Below are positions 13,360-20,489 of a DNA stretch of 21,998 nucleotides, in pieces. How positions within the stretch are numbered: the first letter of the stretch is position 1; each line of letters opens with the position of its first letter. The notes under the pieces were generated by a model, which was not told where the DNA came from, made no database searches, and saw only the letters and a list, made by a program, of their open reading frames with translations. The stretch is from NCBI GenBank assembly GCA_965364735.1, contig CBDTYW010000024.1, positions 1 to 21,998 on the forward strand, given 5' to 3'. Both the position numbers and the translations under genes were made by a program. Source of the DNA: CBDTYW01 sp965364735 (GTDB lineage Bacteria; Actinomycetota; Nitriliruptoria; Nitriliruptorales; Nitriliruptoraceae).

Positions 13360-16300
13360 TCAGTCCTCGTCGTCGGTGAGCAGGGCGGACGTGTCGAGTC
13401 CGAGGGCCTGCTGGAGCTGGCTGGCGCTGAGGTCGTTGACGGTGCTGGACTTCGGCAGCGCGAGGTTCGCGATCCGACGCTTGCCCTGGACGACCTCCTC
13501 GACCCGTTCGTCGACGGTGCCGGGGCAGACGAGCCGGTGGGCCACGACGGTCCGCGTCTGGCCGATGCGCCAGGCGCGGTCGCGCGCCTGGTCCTCCACG
13601 GCGGGGTTCCACCACCGGTCGTAGAGCACGACATGGCTCGCCGCGGTCAGGTTCAGCCCGGTGCCGCCTGCCTTCAGCGACAGCACGAGCGCGCCCGGCC
13701 CGGTGCCGTTCTGGAAGTGCTTGATCATCTCGTCGCGGGCGCCGCGGGACAGGCCACCGTGATAGCAGCCAACCGGGATGCCCTTGCGCTCGGTGAGGTG
13801 CGTCGCGAGCTTGTCTCCCCACCTGGCGAAGTGCGTGAAGATCAGCATCCGCTCGCCCGAAGCGAAGACCTGGTCGACGATCTCGTCGAGCCGGGCAAGC
13901 TTGCCGGACCTGCCCTCGAGCGGACCGTCGTCGCCGGTGTAGGCGGCCGGGTGGTTGCAGACCTGCTTCAGCGCGGTGATCGCGGCGAGGACCGCCCCCT
14001 TCTTCTTCGGGGCACCGTCCTCAGCCTGGTCGCGGACCAGCTCATCGAGGATGGCCTGGTAGAGACCGATCTGCTCGTCGGTCATGGGACAGTGGTCGAG
14101 CTCGTCGATGCGGTCCGGAAGCTCCGCGGCGATCGACGGTTCGGCCTTGGTCCGACGGAAGACGAGCACGCCGTTGAGCGTGCGGAGCGCCTGCTCGGAG
14201 ACGGAGCTGCCGATCGTGGACTTGGAGAGCTGCGCCACGAACGGCGCGCGCTCACCGACGAGACCGGGGTTCACGAAGTCCATCAACGACCAAAGATCTC
14301 CGAGACCGTTCTCGATGGGCGTTCCCGTGAGGACGAGCCGGGTGTCCTGCCTCAGGCGACGGAGCTGCTGCGCCGTCTCGCTGGTGTGGTTCTTGATGAT
14401 CTGTGCCTCGTCGAGCACGACCTTCCCGAAGGTGATCTCCGACAGCGCCTCGATGTCGCGCAGCGCTGTCCCGTAGGTCGTGATCACGAGGTCGACCGAC
14501 TCGACGGCGTTCGTGATGTCCGTGCGGCCCTGGGCGCGGCTGGCGCCGTGATGGACGAGCATGCGCATGCCGGGTACGAAGCGCCGCGCCTCGGAGGCCC
14601 AGTTGCCCACCACCGCCGGGGGCGCGATGACGAGGGCCGGTCCCTTGTCCCGGACCGAGTTGAGGTGGGCGAGCATCGTCGGGGTCTTGCCGAGACCCAT
14701 GTCGAGTGCGAGGCAGCCGCCGAGGCGGGCACCGTCGAGGAACTCGAGCCAGGCGAGCGCGTCCGCCTGATACGCGCGCAGCTCGCCGTCGAAGCCCTCG
14801 GGGCTCGTCGGTGGGTGCTCCGGGATGTCGTTGGCGGACGCGAGCAGCGCCGACGCCCAGCTGTCACCGTCGAGCGCCACCTGCCCGAGATCCGAGGACT
14901 CCAGGCCCATCGCGTAGCGCAGCATCTCCGCGCCGGTGAGCTCCTGTGCACCGCGGGCTCGTTCGGCCAGCGCCTGCGCAGCTGCTTCGAGGTCGGCGTG
15001 GTCGACCTCGACCCACCGCCCGTGGGCCCGGACGAGTGGTCGTGACTCTTGGGCGAGCCGCCGGATGTCGCGCGCATCGAGCTCGACGTCGCCGATGACG
15101 GCAGACCATCGGACCGCCGTCAGCTGCTGAGCTCCGACGACGGACTCGCCCTGCGTACCGAAGGACGTGAGCTTGAGCCCGGGCTTCGCCTTGCGTCGGG
15201 ACAGCGGTGGCACGCGAACGTCGAACCCGGCCGCGGTGAGGGTCGGGCCGTGCTCGGCCATGAGCTCCCACGCTTCGTTCTGGCTGAGGATGACCTCGCC
15301 CCGACGACGGGATCGCCCACGCTGCAACGGCGGGTACAGGATCTCGAGGCGGTCCATGTGACGCTTGAGCAGCTCACGTCGGGCGCTCGAGGAGTTCGAC
15401 ATCGCCGCGTCGATGTGCTCGTGCTTGCGGTTGCCGTCAGCGACGTGGGTACGCAGGTGCCACGCGTTGAGTTCGTCCGGCGGATCGAGCTGCAGCACCA
15501 GACGCACGCGGTTGGTCCCGGTGACCGGGCGAGCCCAGCGCTGCATGGCACGGCCGAGCTCCGTGGCGTTCTGGACGGGAGCCTCGAAGACCTCGCCGTC
15601 GAGTCGGGCGAGCACTGCCTCGGCAACCTCGGAGGTCGAGCGCGGCCGCGGTGGTGGCGCGGGGACGTCGATCCGCGACGCCGCATCCGCGCAGATCGCG
15701 TCGGTCAGGTCGCCGAGGATCGTCTGGGTGACGGCCTTCGCGTCTCCCTGGAGGCCGAGCGCCGTGACGGCGCCGGGCATGGAGCGTGTCAGGGCAGCCA
15801 GCCGGTCAGGGTCGACGAGCGCGGGCTCCCACGTGACCACGAAGTCCCCGCGCCCGCCGCGTGCCTGACCGGAGTCGACCCGACCGACCGACGACGCCTT
15901 GGTCAGGCGCGGGACCATGCGTCCGAGAGCGACCTGTCGCACGGCCATCGCCGCGACGCGGCCGATCCACGTGACGCTGGTGCCCACCGACGGATCGTGC
16001 GCTTCCGCTCCGAGCGAGACGAGCCAGCCGAGGGTGGCGCTCAACGGGGCCGTGGCCGCCGCGGCGCGAGCACCGTCCGGCAGCCGGACGCCGTCATGGT
16101 CGGACCACGCGCTGGTCCCGACGCCCGCGGCCGCCAGCAGCTCCAGCACACCGTCGAGATCTGCGGTCTCGGCGTTGTGTCCACCGGCCCACGCGACGAT
16201 CGTGCGGTCCGACCAGGACAGCTGGAGCTGGACGGTGCCAGGCTCCTCGTCCTGCTGTTCCTCCTCGGCCGGTGGGGGTGGCGCGGCTGGTTGGGCCGGT

Positions 16301-16566
16301 GTGCGAGCCCCGTCCGGGTGGACGCCCGTCAGCTCCTCGAGCAGCCCGGCGATCCGGGTGCGTTCGTCGGAGAAGTCATCGAGGACCGCGGTGCGCCCCC
16401 ACCCCTTGGGCAGGCCACGGGTCTTCTGGATCACGGCGTCGGTGTCGTGCAGGAACTGCTCGAGCACATGGACCCAGTCGTCAAGATGACGCTCGAGCTC
16501 CTCGCGGTCGCGTGGGGTCGCGTCGCCGTCAAGGTGTCGATGGGCGAGACGTTCGATCTCGTCCAT
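13360..16566 (-). CDS. SNF2-family DEAD/DEAH helicase-like ATPase
   Basis: A 1068-residue double-stranded-DNA translocase of the bacterial SNF2 (HepA/RapA-like) type. The N-terminal half is a long helicase-associated region with an acidic linker (PPPPAEEEQQDEE) and parts typical of the bacterial SNF2 proteins that carry an accessory domain before the motor. The motor has all main motifs: Walker A DMGLGKT with Lys627, motif II DEAQ at 719-722, motif III LTGTPIEN, the second lobe with LIFTHFARWGDKL and LSLKAGGTGLNLT, and motif VI DRAWRIGQ ending at 1003. No nuclease or methyltransferase domain is seen. Such proteins remodel DNA-protein complexes; some belong to defence islands, but nothing else here suggests defence. 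Start is ATG at 16566 without a clear ribosome binding site. The small basic protein follows two bases after. Confidence 0.95.
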   Translation of the reverse strand: MDEIERLAHRHLDGDATPRDREELERHLDDWVHVLEQFLHDTDAVIQKTRGLPKGWGRTAVLDDFSDERTRIAGLLEELTGVHPDGARTPAQPAAPPPPAEEEQQDEEPGTVQLQLSWSDRTIVAWAGGHNAETADLDGVLELLAAAGVGTSAWSDHDGVRLPDGARAAAATAPLSATLGWLVSLGAEAHDPSVGTSVTWIGRVAAMAVRQVALGRMVPRLTKASSVGRVDSGQARGGRGDFVVTWEPALVDPDRLAALTRSMPGAVTALGLQGDAKAVTQTILGDLTDAICADAASRIDVPAPPPRPRSTSEVAEAVLARLDGEVFEAPVQNATELGRAMQRWARPVTGTNRVRLVLQLDPPDELNAWHLRTHVADGNRKHEHIDAAMSNSSSARRELLKRHMDRLEILYPPLQRGRSRRRGEVILSQNEAWELMAEHGPTLTAAGFDVRVPPLSRRKAKPGLKLTSFGTQGESVVGAQQLTAVRWSAVIGDVELDARDIRRLAQESRPLVRAHGRWVEVDHADLEAAAQALAERARGAQELTGAEMLRYAMGLESSDLGQVALDGDSWASALLASANDIPEHPPTSPEGFDGELRAYQADALAWLEFLDGARLGGCLALDMGLGKTPTMLAHLNSVRDKGPALVIAPPAVVGNWASEARRFVPGMRMLVHHGASRAQGRTDITNAVESVDLVITTYGTALRDIEALSEITFGKVVLDEAQIIKNHTSETAQQLRRLRQDTRLVLTGTPIENGLGDLWSLMDFVNPGLVGERAPFVAQLSKSTIGSSVSEQALRTLNGVLVFRRTKAEPSIAAELPDRIDELDHCPMTDEQIGLYQAILDELVRDQAEDGAPKKKGAVLAAITALKQVCNHPAAYTGDDGPLEGRSGKLARLDEIVDQVFASGERMLIFTHFARWGDKLATHLTERKGIPVGCYHGGLSRGARDEMIKHFQNGTGPGALVLSLKAGGTGLNLTAASHVVLYDRWWNPAVEDQARDRAWRIGQTRTVVAHRLVCPGTVDERVEEVVQGKRRIANLALPKSSTVNDLSASQLQQALGLDTSALLTDDED

Positions 16567-16955
16567 CGGCAGCAGGTGTGTCGTGCTGATCGGTCATGTC
16601 CTCGGCGAGTGGGGCCGGTACGGACGGCAGGAGGGCGGTGGCGGCCTGCCGACGGTGCAATCACCGCCAGACGCGGTGCCACCAGCGTCAAGCGGGTCCG
16701 GAGCGACGCGACGTGGGCGTACCTGTTGGCACGGCACCCGCGGCGGTCCGGTGTGGCGCCTCCCGACACGTGCAGTCGACGGAGGAGCGACACCACTGAT
16801 CGTAGCGGTGCGAGAAGGTCGACACCATCATCCCGGCATGGTTCCTTCGGCGGGGAGATGCGGCTTCGGACCCCTGCCCCGTCGTCAGCGACGTTGACGC
16901 GCCGGTGCACACTGGGCCGCGTCGGTCCGGAGGTCATCCGAGAGAGGACGAGTGC
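16567..16955. other. Gap between the divergent SNF2 helicase and GAF histidine kinase genes
   Basis: This 389-base stretch is the only gene-free gap above 300 bases. I see no credible small gene, RNA gene, tandem repeat or mobile-element end. It must hold the promoters of both flanking genes, but no -10/-35 pair stands out in this GC-rich sequence. A loose GGCGGTG...CACCGCC dyad near 16634-16668 has a 21-base spacer and may be chance. Confidence 0.6.
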
Positions 16956-18146
16956 GTGGAGGATCCGCTGGAGGCGCTCCCCATCGTGTTCGACCACCCG
17001 CTGCGACCCGGCTCCGTCACGATCCCCGCTCCCACGGAGGCCTTCGACCGCGCCACCCGACTCGCGAGCCGGCTGTTCCGGGCTCCCGTGTCCTTGGTCT
17101 CGCTGGTCACCGAGGACCGGCAGATCTTCGCCGCGGCCACGGGGCTCAACGAGCCGTGGGCGACACAACGACAGACACCGCTCAGCCACAGCTTCTGTCA
17201 GTACGTCGTGGCGACCGAGGCGCCGTTCGTCGTACGTGACTCGCACGCGGACGTGCGGGTCCGTGGGAACGGCGCGATCACTGACCTGGACGTCCGCGCG
17301 TACTGCGGGGTCCCGATCGCCGACGGCGACGGCAAGGTGATCGGAGCCTTCTGCGTCATCGACCGCGAGGAACGCGCATGGACGACCCAGGATCTCGATG
17401 ACCTCGAGGACCTCGCAGAGCTCGTTCGCGCCGAGATCCGGTCACTGCGCAACCTCGAAGCGCTGCACGCCGCGCTGACCGATCGCGACAACCTGCTCTC
17501 CTCGATCTCGCACGATCTGCGTTCTCCCCTGGTCACCGCGGCGTCCATCACCGCGTCGCTGCTCGAGAACGATGCGCTTGACGCCGAAGCGAGGCAGGCT
17601 CTGCTGGAGGCGCTCAACCGTCAGCTCCGGCGCTCCTCCGACCTGGCCGCTGGCCTCCTCACGGCCGAGGGGCCGAGCAGCGCGGAGACGTTCGATGCCG
17701 GCGCAACGGCGCACCGCGTCGTCGCGGACCTGTCGCGGATCGCGACACGTGGTCGGCTCCGCCTCCACGCGCCTGAGCATCACGACTTCGTGGGCTCGGA
17801 GCAGACCTTGGAGCGCATCCTGCACAACCTCATCGGCAACGCGCTCACCCACGCCGGCAACGACATCGTCGTCGAGGTGCGGATGGAGCCGACCGACCAC
17901 GGCCTCGTGATCCGGGTGATCGACGACGGGGTGGGGCTCCACGACGACGACGCCGCGCGGGTGTTCGACGCCCGGGTCAGAGGCTCTGGCGCTCGCCCGG
18001 GCAGCGGGAACGGTCTGGGCCTGCACATCGTGAGGACGTTGGCACGGGCCCACGGTGGGGACATCGTGCTCCGGACGGCAGTGGGGGAGGGTGCGCACTT
18101 CGCGGTCACGCTCGCGCACCAAGGGCTGCCGTGGGTGCCTGCCTGA
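16956..18146 (+). CDS. GAF-domain sensor histidine kinase
   Basis: A 396-residue cytoplasmic kinase. A GAF domain at about 27-165 contains LSHSFCQYVV, YCGVPI and GAFCVID, typical of single-GAF actinobacterial kinases. HisKA follows with ISHDLRSPL, phospho-acceptor His186. The ATPase domain has the N box (LHNLIGNALTHAGN, Asn295), G1 IDDGVGL and G2 SGNGLGLHIVR. No membrane segment is present, and no response regulator is adjacent, so the partner is encoded elsewhere. The GTG at 16956 is preferred because GAGAGGA sits seven bases before it; an ATG at 16905 would add 17 residues of low-quality sequence. The signal is unknown; unlike the first kinase its GAF lacks the HPPM histidine. Confidence 0.93.
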   Translation: MEDPLEALPIVFDHPLRPGSVTIPAPTEAFDRATRLASRLFRAPVSLVSLVTEDRQIFAAATGLNEPWATQRQTPLSHSFCQYVVATEAPFVVRDSHADVRVRGNGAITDLDVRAYCGVPIADGDGKVIGAFCVIDREERAWTTQDLDDLEDLAELVRAEIRSLRNLEALHAALTDRDNLLSSISHDLRSPLVTAASITASLLENDALDAEARQALLEALNRQLRRSSDLAAGLLTAEGPSSAETFDAGATAHRVVADLSRIATRGRLRLHAPEHHDFVGSEQTLERILHNLIGNALTHAGNDIVVEVRMEPTDHGLVIRVIDDGVGLHDDDAARVFDARVRGSGARPGSGNGLGLHIVRTLARAHGGDIVLRTAVGEGAHFAVTLAHQGLPWVPA

Positions 18147-18169
18147 CCGGTCCGTCGGCGAGCGGCCGG

Positions 18170-18175
18170 TAGCGT
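18170..18175 (+). promoter_or_regulatory. Leaderless-type -10 element of the AEC permease gene
   Basis: TAGCGT fits TANNNT and ends six bases before the ATG at 18182; no ribosome binding site is present. This is the classical leaderless arrangement and suggests the permease has its own promoter only 23 bases after the kinase stop. Confidence 0.42.
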
Positions 18176-18181
18176 CCGCCC

Positions 18182-19075
18182 ATGCTCACCGTTGTCCTCC
18201 TCCTGCTCATCGGCATGGGCGTCGCACGGTGGCGCCTGCTGCCTGACGGCGCCGTGTCGGTGATCGATGCGCTCATCATCCGGGTCGCGCTTCCGGGCGT
18301 GATCGTCGCCCGTATCCCGTCGCTGGTGCTCGACGTCGAGACCGTGGGGCCGGTGGCGGTGGCGTGGGGCCAGCTCCTCGTGGTCGCCGCGATCGTCCTC
18401 GCGATCGGTCGTGCGGCGGGTTGGGACCGACGGGTGCTCGGAACGCTCCTGCTCGTCGTGCCGCTCGGCAACACGAGCTTCCTGGGCATCCCGGCGACCG
18501 AGGCGCTGCTCGGTGCGGATCACGTCCCCTACGCCGTCGTCTACGACCAGCTGGGCTCGTTCCTTGCCCTTGCGACGTACGGGACCGTGATCGCCGCGAC
18601 CTACGGGGACGGGGGAGCGTTCGACGCACGCGCGACCGTTCGCCGGGTCCTGACCTTCCCTCCCTTCGTCGCGCTGGTCGCCGCCTTCTTCCTCCGGCTC
18701 GTCCCGATCCCCATGGTGGTCGAGGACGTCGCGACCTCGGCCGGCGCCATGCTGACGCCGCTCGCGATGCTGTCCGTCGGCATGCGGCTGCGGATCAGGG
18801 CGTCCGATGTGAGCGTCCCGCTCGCGTTCGGGCTCGGGCTCCGGTTGGTGGTCGCGCCCGCGCTCGTGCTTCTCGCGCTTCGCGTTGGCGGGTTGGACAC
18901 CTCGGCGCCTGTCTGGGCCACCTCGACGCTCGAGTCGGCGATGCCGCCGATGGTCACGGCCGGGGTCGTCGCGTCAGCCAGCGGTCTCGACGAGCGGCTC
19001 GCCGCCGGCCTGGTCGGGCTCGGCGTGCTGATCGCGGCGGTCAGCCTCCCCATCTGGGCTGCCGTGCTCGTGTGA
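18182..19075 (+). CDS. AEC-family (auxin efflux carrier-like) transporter
   Basis: A 297-residue membrane protein with about ten hydrophobic helices and few charges. It has the AEC features of a proline-containing helix around ALPGVIVARIP, the conserved segment LGNTSFLGIPATEAL at about 97-111, a charged central loop, LAMLSVGMRLR near 198-208, and an ALESxMPP-like STLESAMPPMVTAG near 255-268. Bacterial AEC proteins move small carboxylates such as malate or malonate, but this cannot be told from sequence. It begins 35 bases after the histidine kinase, so it may be regulated by it or simply follow it; it also appears to have its own leaderless promoter. Length is close to the family's usual 300-310 residues. 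Confidence 0.9.
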   Translation: MLTVVLLLLIGMGVARWRLLPDGAVSVIDALIIRVALPGVIVARIPSLVLDVETVGPVAVAWGQLLVVAAIVLAIGRAAGWDRRVLGTLLLVVPLGNTSFLGIPATEALLGADHVPYAVVYDQLGSFLALATYGTVIAATYGDGGAFDARATVRRVLTFPPFVALVAAFFLRLVPIPMVVEDVATSAGAMLTPLAMLSVGMRLRIRASDVSVPLAFGLGLRLVVAPALVLLALRVGGLDTSAPVWATSTLESAMPPMVTAGVVASASGLDERLAAGLVGLGVLIAAVSLPIWAAVLV

Positions 19076-19098
19076 CGACCCGGCCGCGCGGGTGACCG

Positions 19099-19104
19099 TA
19101 CGAT
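19099..19104 (+). promoter_or_regulatory. Possible -10 element (TACGAT) for the serine hydrolase gene
   Basis: TACGAT lies 43 bases before the GTG at 19148, giving a leader of about 37 bases that carries AAGG at 19137-19140. No good -35 is visible. Confidence 0.3.
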
Positions 19105-19147
19105 CGGTGTGGGCCGCGCTGGGCGGCGAACTGACCAAGGGCATCGC

Positions 19148-20485
19148 GTGCGTCTGCCATCCCTGAACGATTTCGCAAGCATGGCCGACCCGCGCAGGAT
19201 CGGCTTGCCTGACCCGCTGCGGAGGGCGCGCATCGGTGCCGACCTGCCGGCGGTGACCTCGATCAACACCGACGCCGAGGTTGACCCCGAGCGGGTGGGG
19301 ATGACGTCGGCAGGGCTGGAGCGGGTCTGGGCGAGCGTCGAGGACGTCTACCGCACGGGGATCCATCCGGCGATCGCGCTGTGCGTGCGCCGGGACGGCG
19401 AGGTGGTGATGGACCGCGCCATCGGCCATGTCCGCGGCAATGCACCCAACGATCCGGTGGACGGACCGAAGGAGCTCATCAGCCATGAGTCGCCGTTCGT
19501 CATCGCGTCCGCCTCGAAGGCGATCACCGCGATGCTGGTGCATCTGCTGGACCAGCGTGGGCTGATCCACGTTGACGATCGGGTGGGCGACTACCTGCCG
19601 GAGTTCAAGACCGGTCGCCTCGCCGACATCACGATCAGCCATGTCCTGTCGCACCGGGCCGGGATCCCGAACATCTCCGGCGACGTCTTCGACATGGGCC
19701 GCATCGATGATCATGAGTTCATCATCAAGACGCTCAGCAGCAAGGACCCGATGTGGCGGCCGGGCAGGTTCGTCGCCTACCACGCGGTCAGCGGCGGGTT
19801 CATCCTCGCGGAGATCATCCGGCGCGTGACGGGGAAGCGGCTCCGGGACTTCCTCGCCGAGGAGATCCTCGACCCTCTTGGCTTCCGTTGGGGCAACTAC
19901 GGCGTCGCACCGGAGGATGTCGGGAAGGTCGTGCAGAACGCCGCGACGGGGCCGATCCTGCTCCCTCCCCTGACCAACCTGTTCGAGCGGGCCCTCGGTC
20001 TGCCGCTCGACGAGGTGACCGCCGTGATGAACGACCCGCGCTTCCTGACGGGGACCGTCCCGGCGGCGAACATCGTCACGACGGCAAACGAGCTCTCTCG
20101 GTTCTTCGAGCTGCTGCTGCGCGGCGGGACGCTCGACGGGGTCGAGATCTTCGAGGCTCGGACGATCCGTCGCGCGATCTCCGAGCAGTCCTACCTCGAG
20201 GTCGACATGACCCTGGGCCTGCCGTTCCGGTACGGGATGGGCTTCATGCTCGGTGCCAAGGCGTTCAGCCTCTACGGCCCGAAGACGATCCACGCCTTCG
20301 GCCACCTCGGGTTCACGAACATCATTGGCTGGGCCGACCCGGAGCGCGGGATTTCCGGCGCGCTGCTCACCTCGGGGAAGCCGGTGGTCGCTCACCACCT
20401 CTACCCGTTGTGGGCGGCCCTGCACCGCGTCGGTGTTGAGGCGTCTGCGGACCGTCTCGCGACGAGCCCGATCTTCACCACCTGA
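19148..20485 (+). CDS. Serine hydrolase of the beta-lactamase / EstB family
   Basis: A 445-residue protein of the class C beta-lactamase-like fold (Pfam Beta-lactamase). The nucleophile motif SxxK is S121-A-S-K124 in a typical VIASASKAITAMLV helix. Tyr211 in FVAYHAVSGGF is at the place of the catalytic Tyr, where true class C lactamases have Y-S-N. The third motif is HLG at 386-388. LSHRAGIPN at 168-175 and DPLGF at 242-246 are usual in this family. No signal peptide is seen, so it is probably cytoplasmic and more likely an esterase or amidase than a resistance enzyme. The GTG at 19148 is selected because AAGG precedes it by seven bases; a GTG at 19109 would add 13 residues. It converges with the glutamate synthase-like gene, four bases away. 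Confidence 0.92.
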   Translation: MRLPSLNDFASMADPRRIGLPDPLRRARIGADLPAVTSINTDAEVDPERVGMTSAGLERVWASVEDVYRTGIHPAIALCVRRDGEVVMDRAIGHVRGNAPNDPVDGPKELISHESPFVIASASKAITAMLVHLLDQRGLIHVDDRVGDYLPEFKTGRLADITISHVLSHRAGIPNISGDVFDMGRIDDHEFIIKTLSSKDPMWRPGRFVAYHAVSGGFILAEIIRRVTGKRLRDFLAEEILDPLGFRWGNYGVAPEDVGKVVQNAATGPILLPPLTNLFERALGLPLDEVTAVMNDPRFLTGTVPAANIVTTANELSRFFELLLRGGTLDGVEIFEARTIRRAISEQSYLEVDMTLGLPFRYGMGFMLGAKAFSLYGPKTIHAFGHLGFTNIIGWADPERGISGALLTSGKPVVAHHLYPLWAALHRVGVEASADRLATSPIFTT

Positions 20486-20489
20486 CCGA

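Noticed and set aside
12968..16566. Defence island around the SNF2 helicase
   Set aside because: No nuclease, methyltransferase, phospholipase or other DISARM- or restriction-type partner lies nearby; the neighbours are chorismate mutase and a kinase.
16583..16897. Small plus-strand frame of 104 codons in the helicase-kinase gap
   Set aside because: Start lacks a ribosome binding site; composition is Gly, Arg, Pro and Ser rich as in non-coding GC-rich frames, and no motif is seen.
13240..17340. Two long plus-strand open frames over the SNF2 helicase
   Set aside because: No domain or motif is visible, and all helicase motifs read on the minus strand. One of them also runs into the GAF kinase in the wrong frame.
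19148..20485. Beta-lactam resistance enzyme
   Set aside because: No signal peptide, and Tyr-His-Ala in place of the Tyr-Ser-Asn motif; an esterase or amidase of the same fold is more likely.
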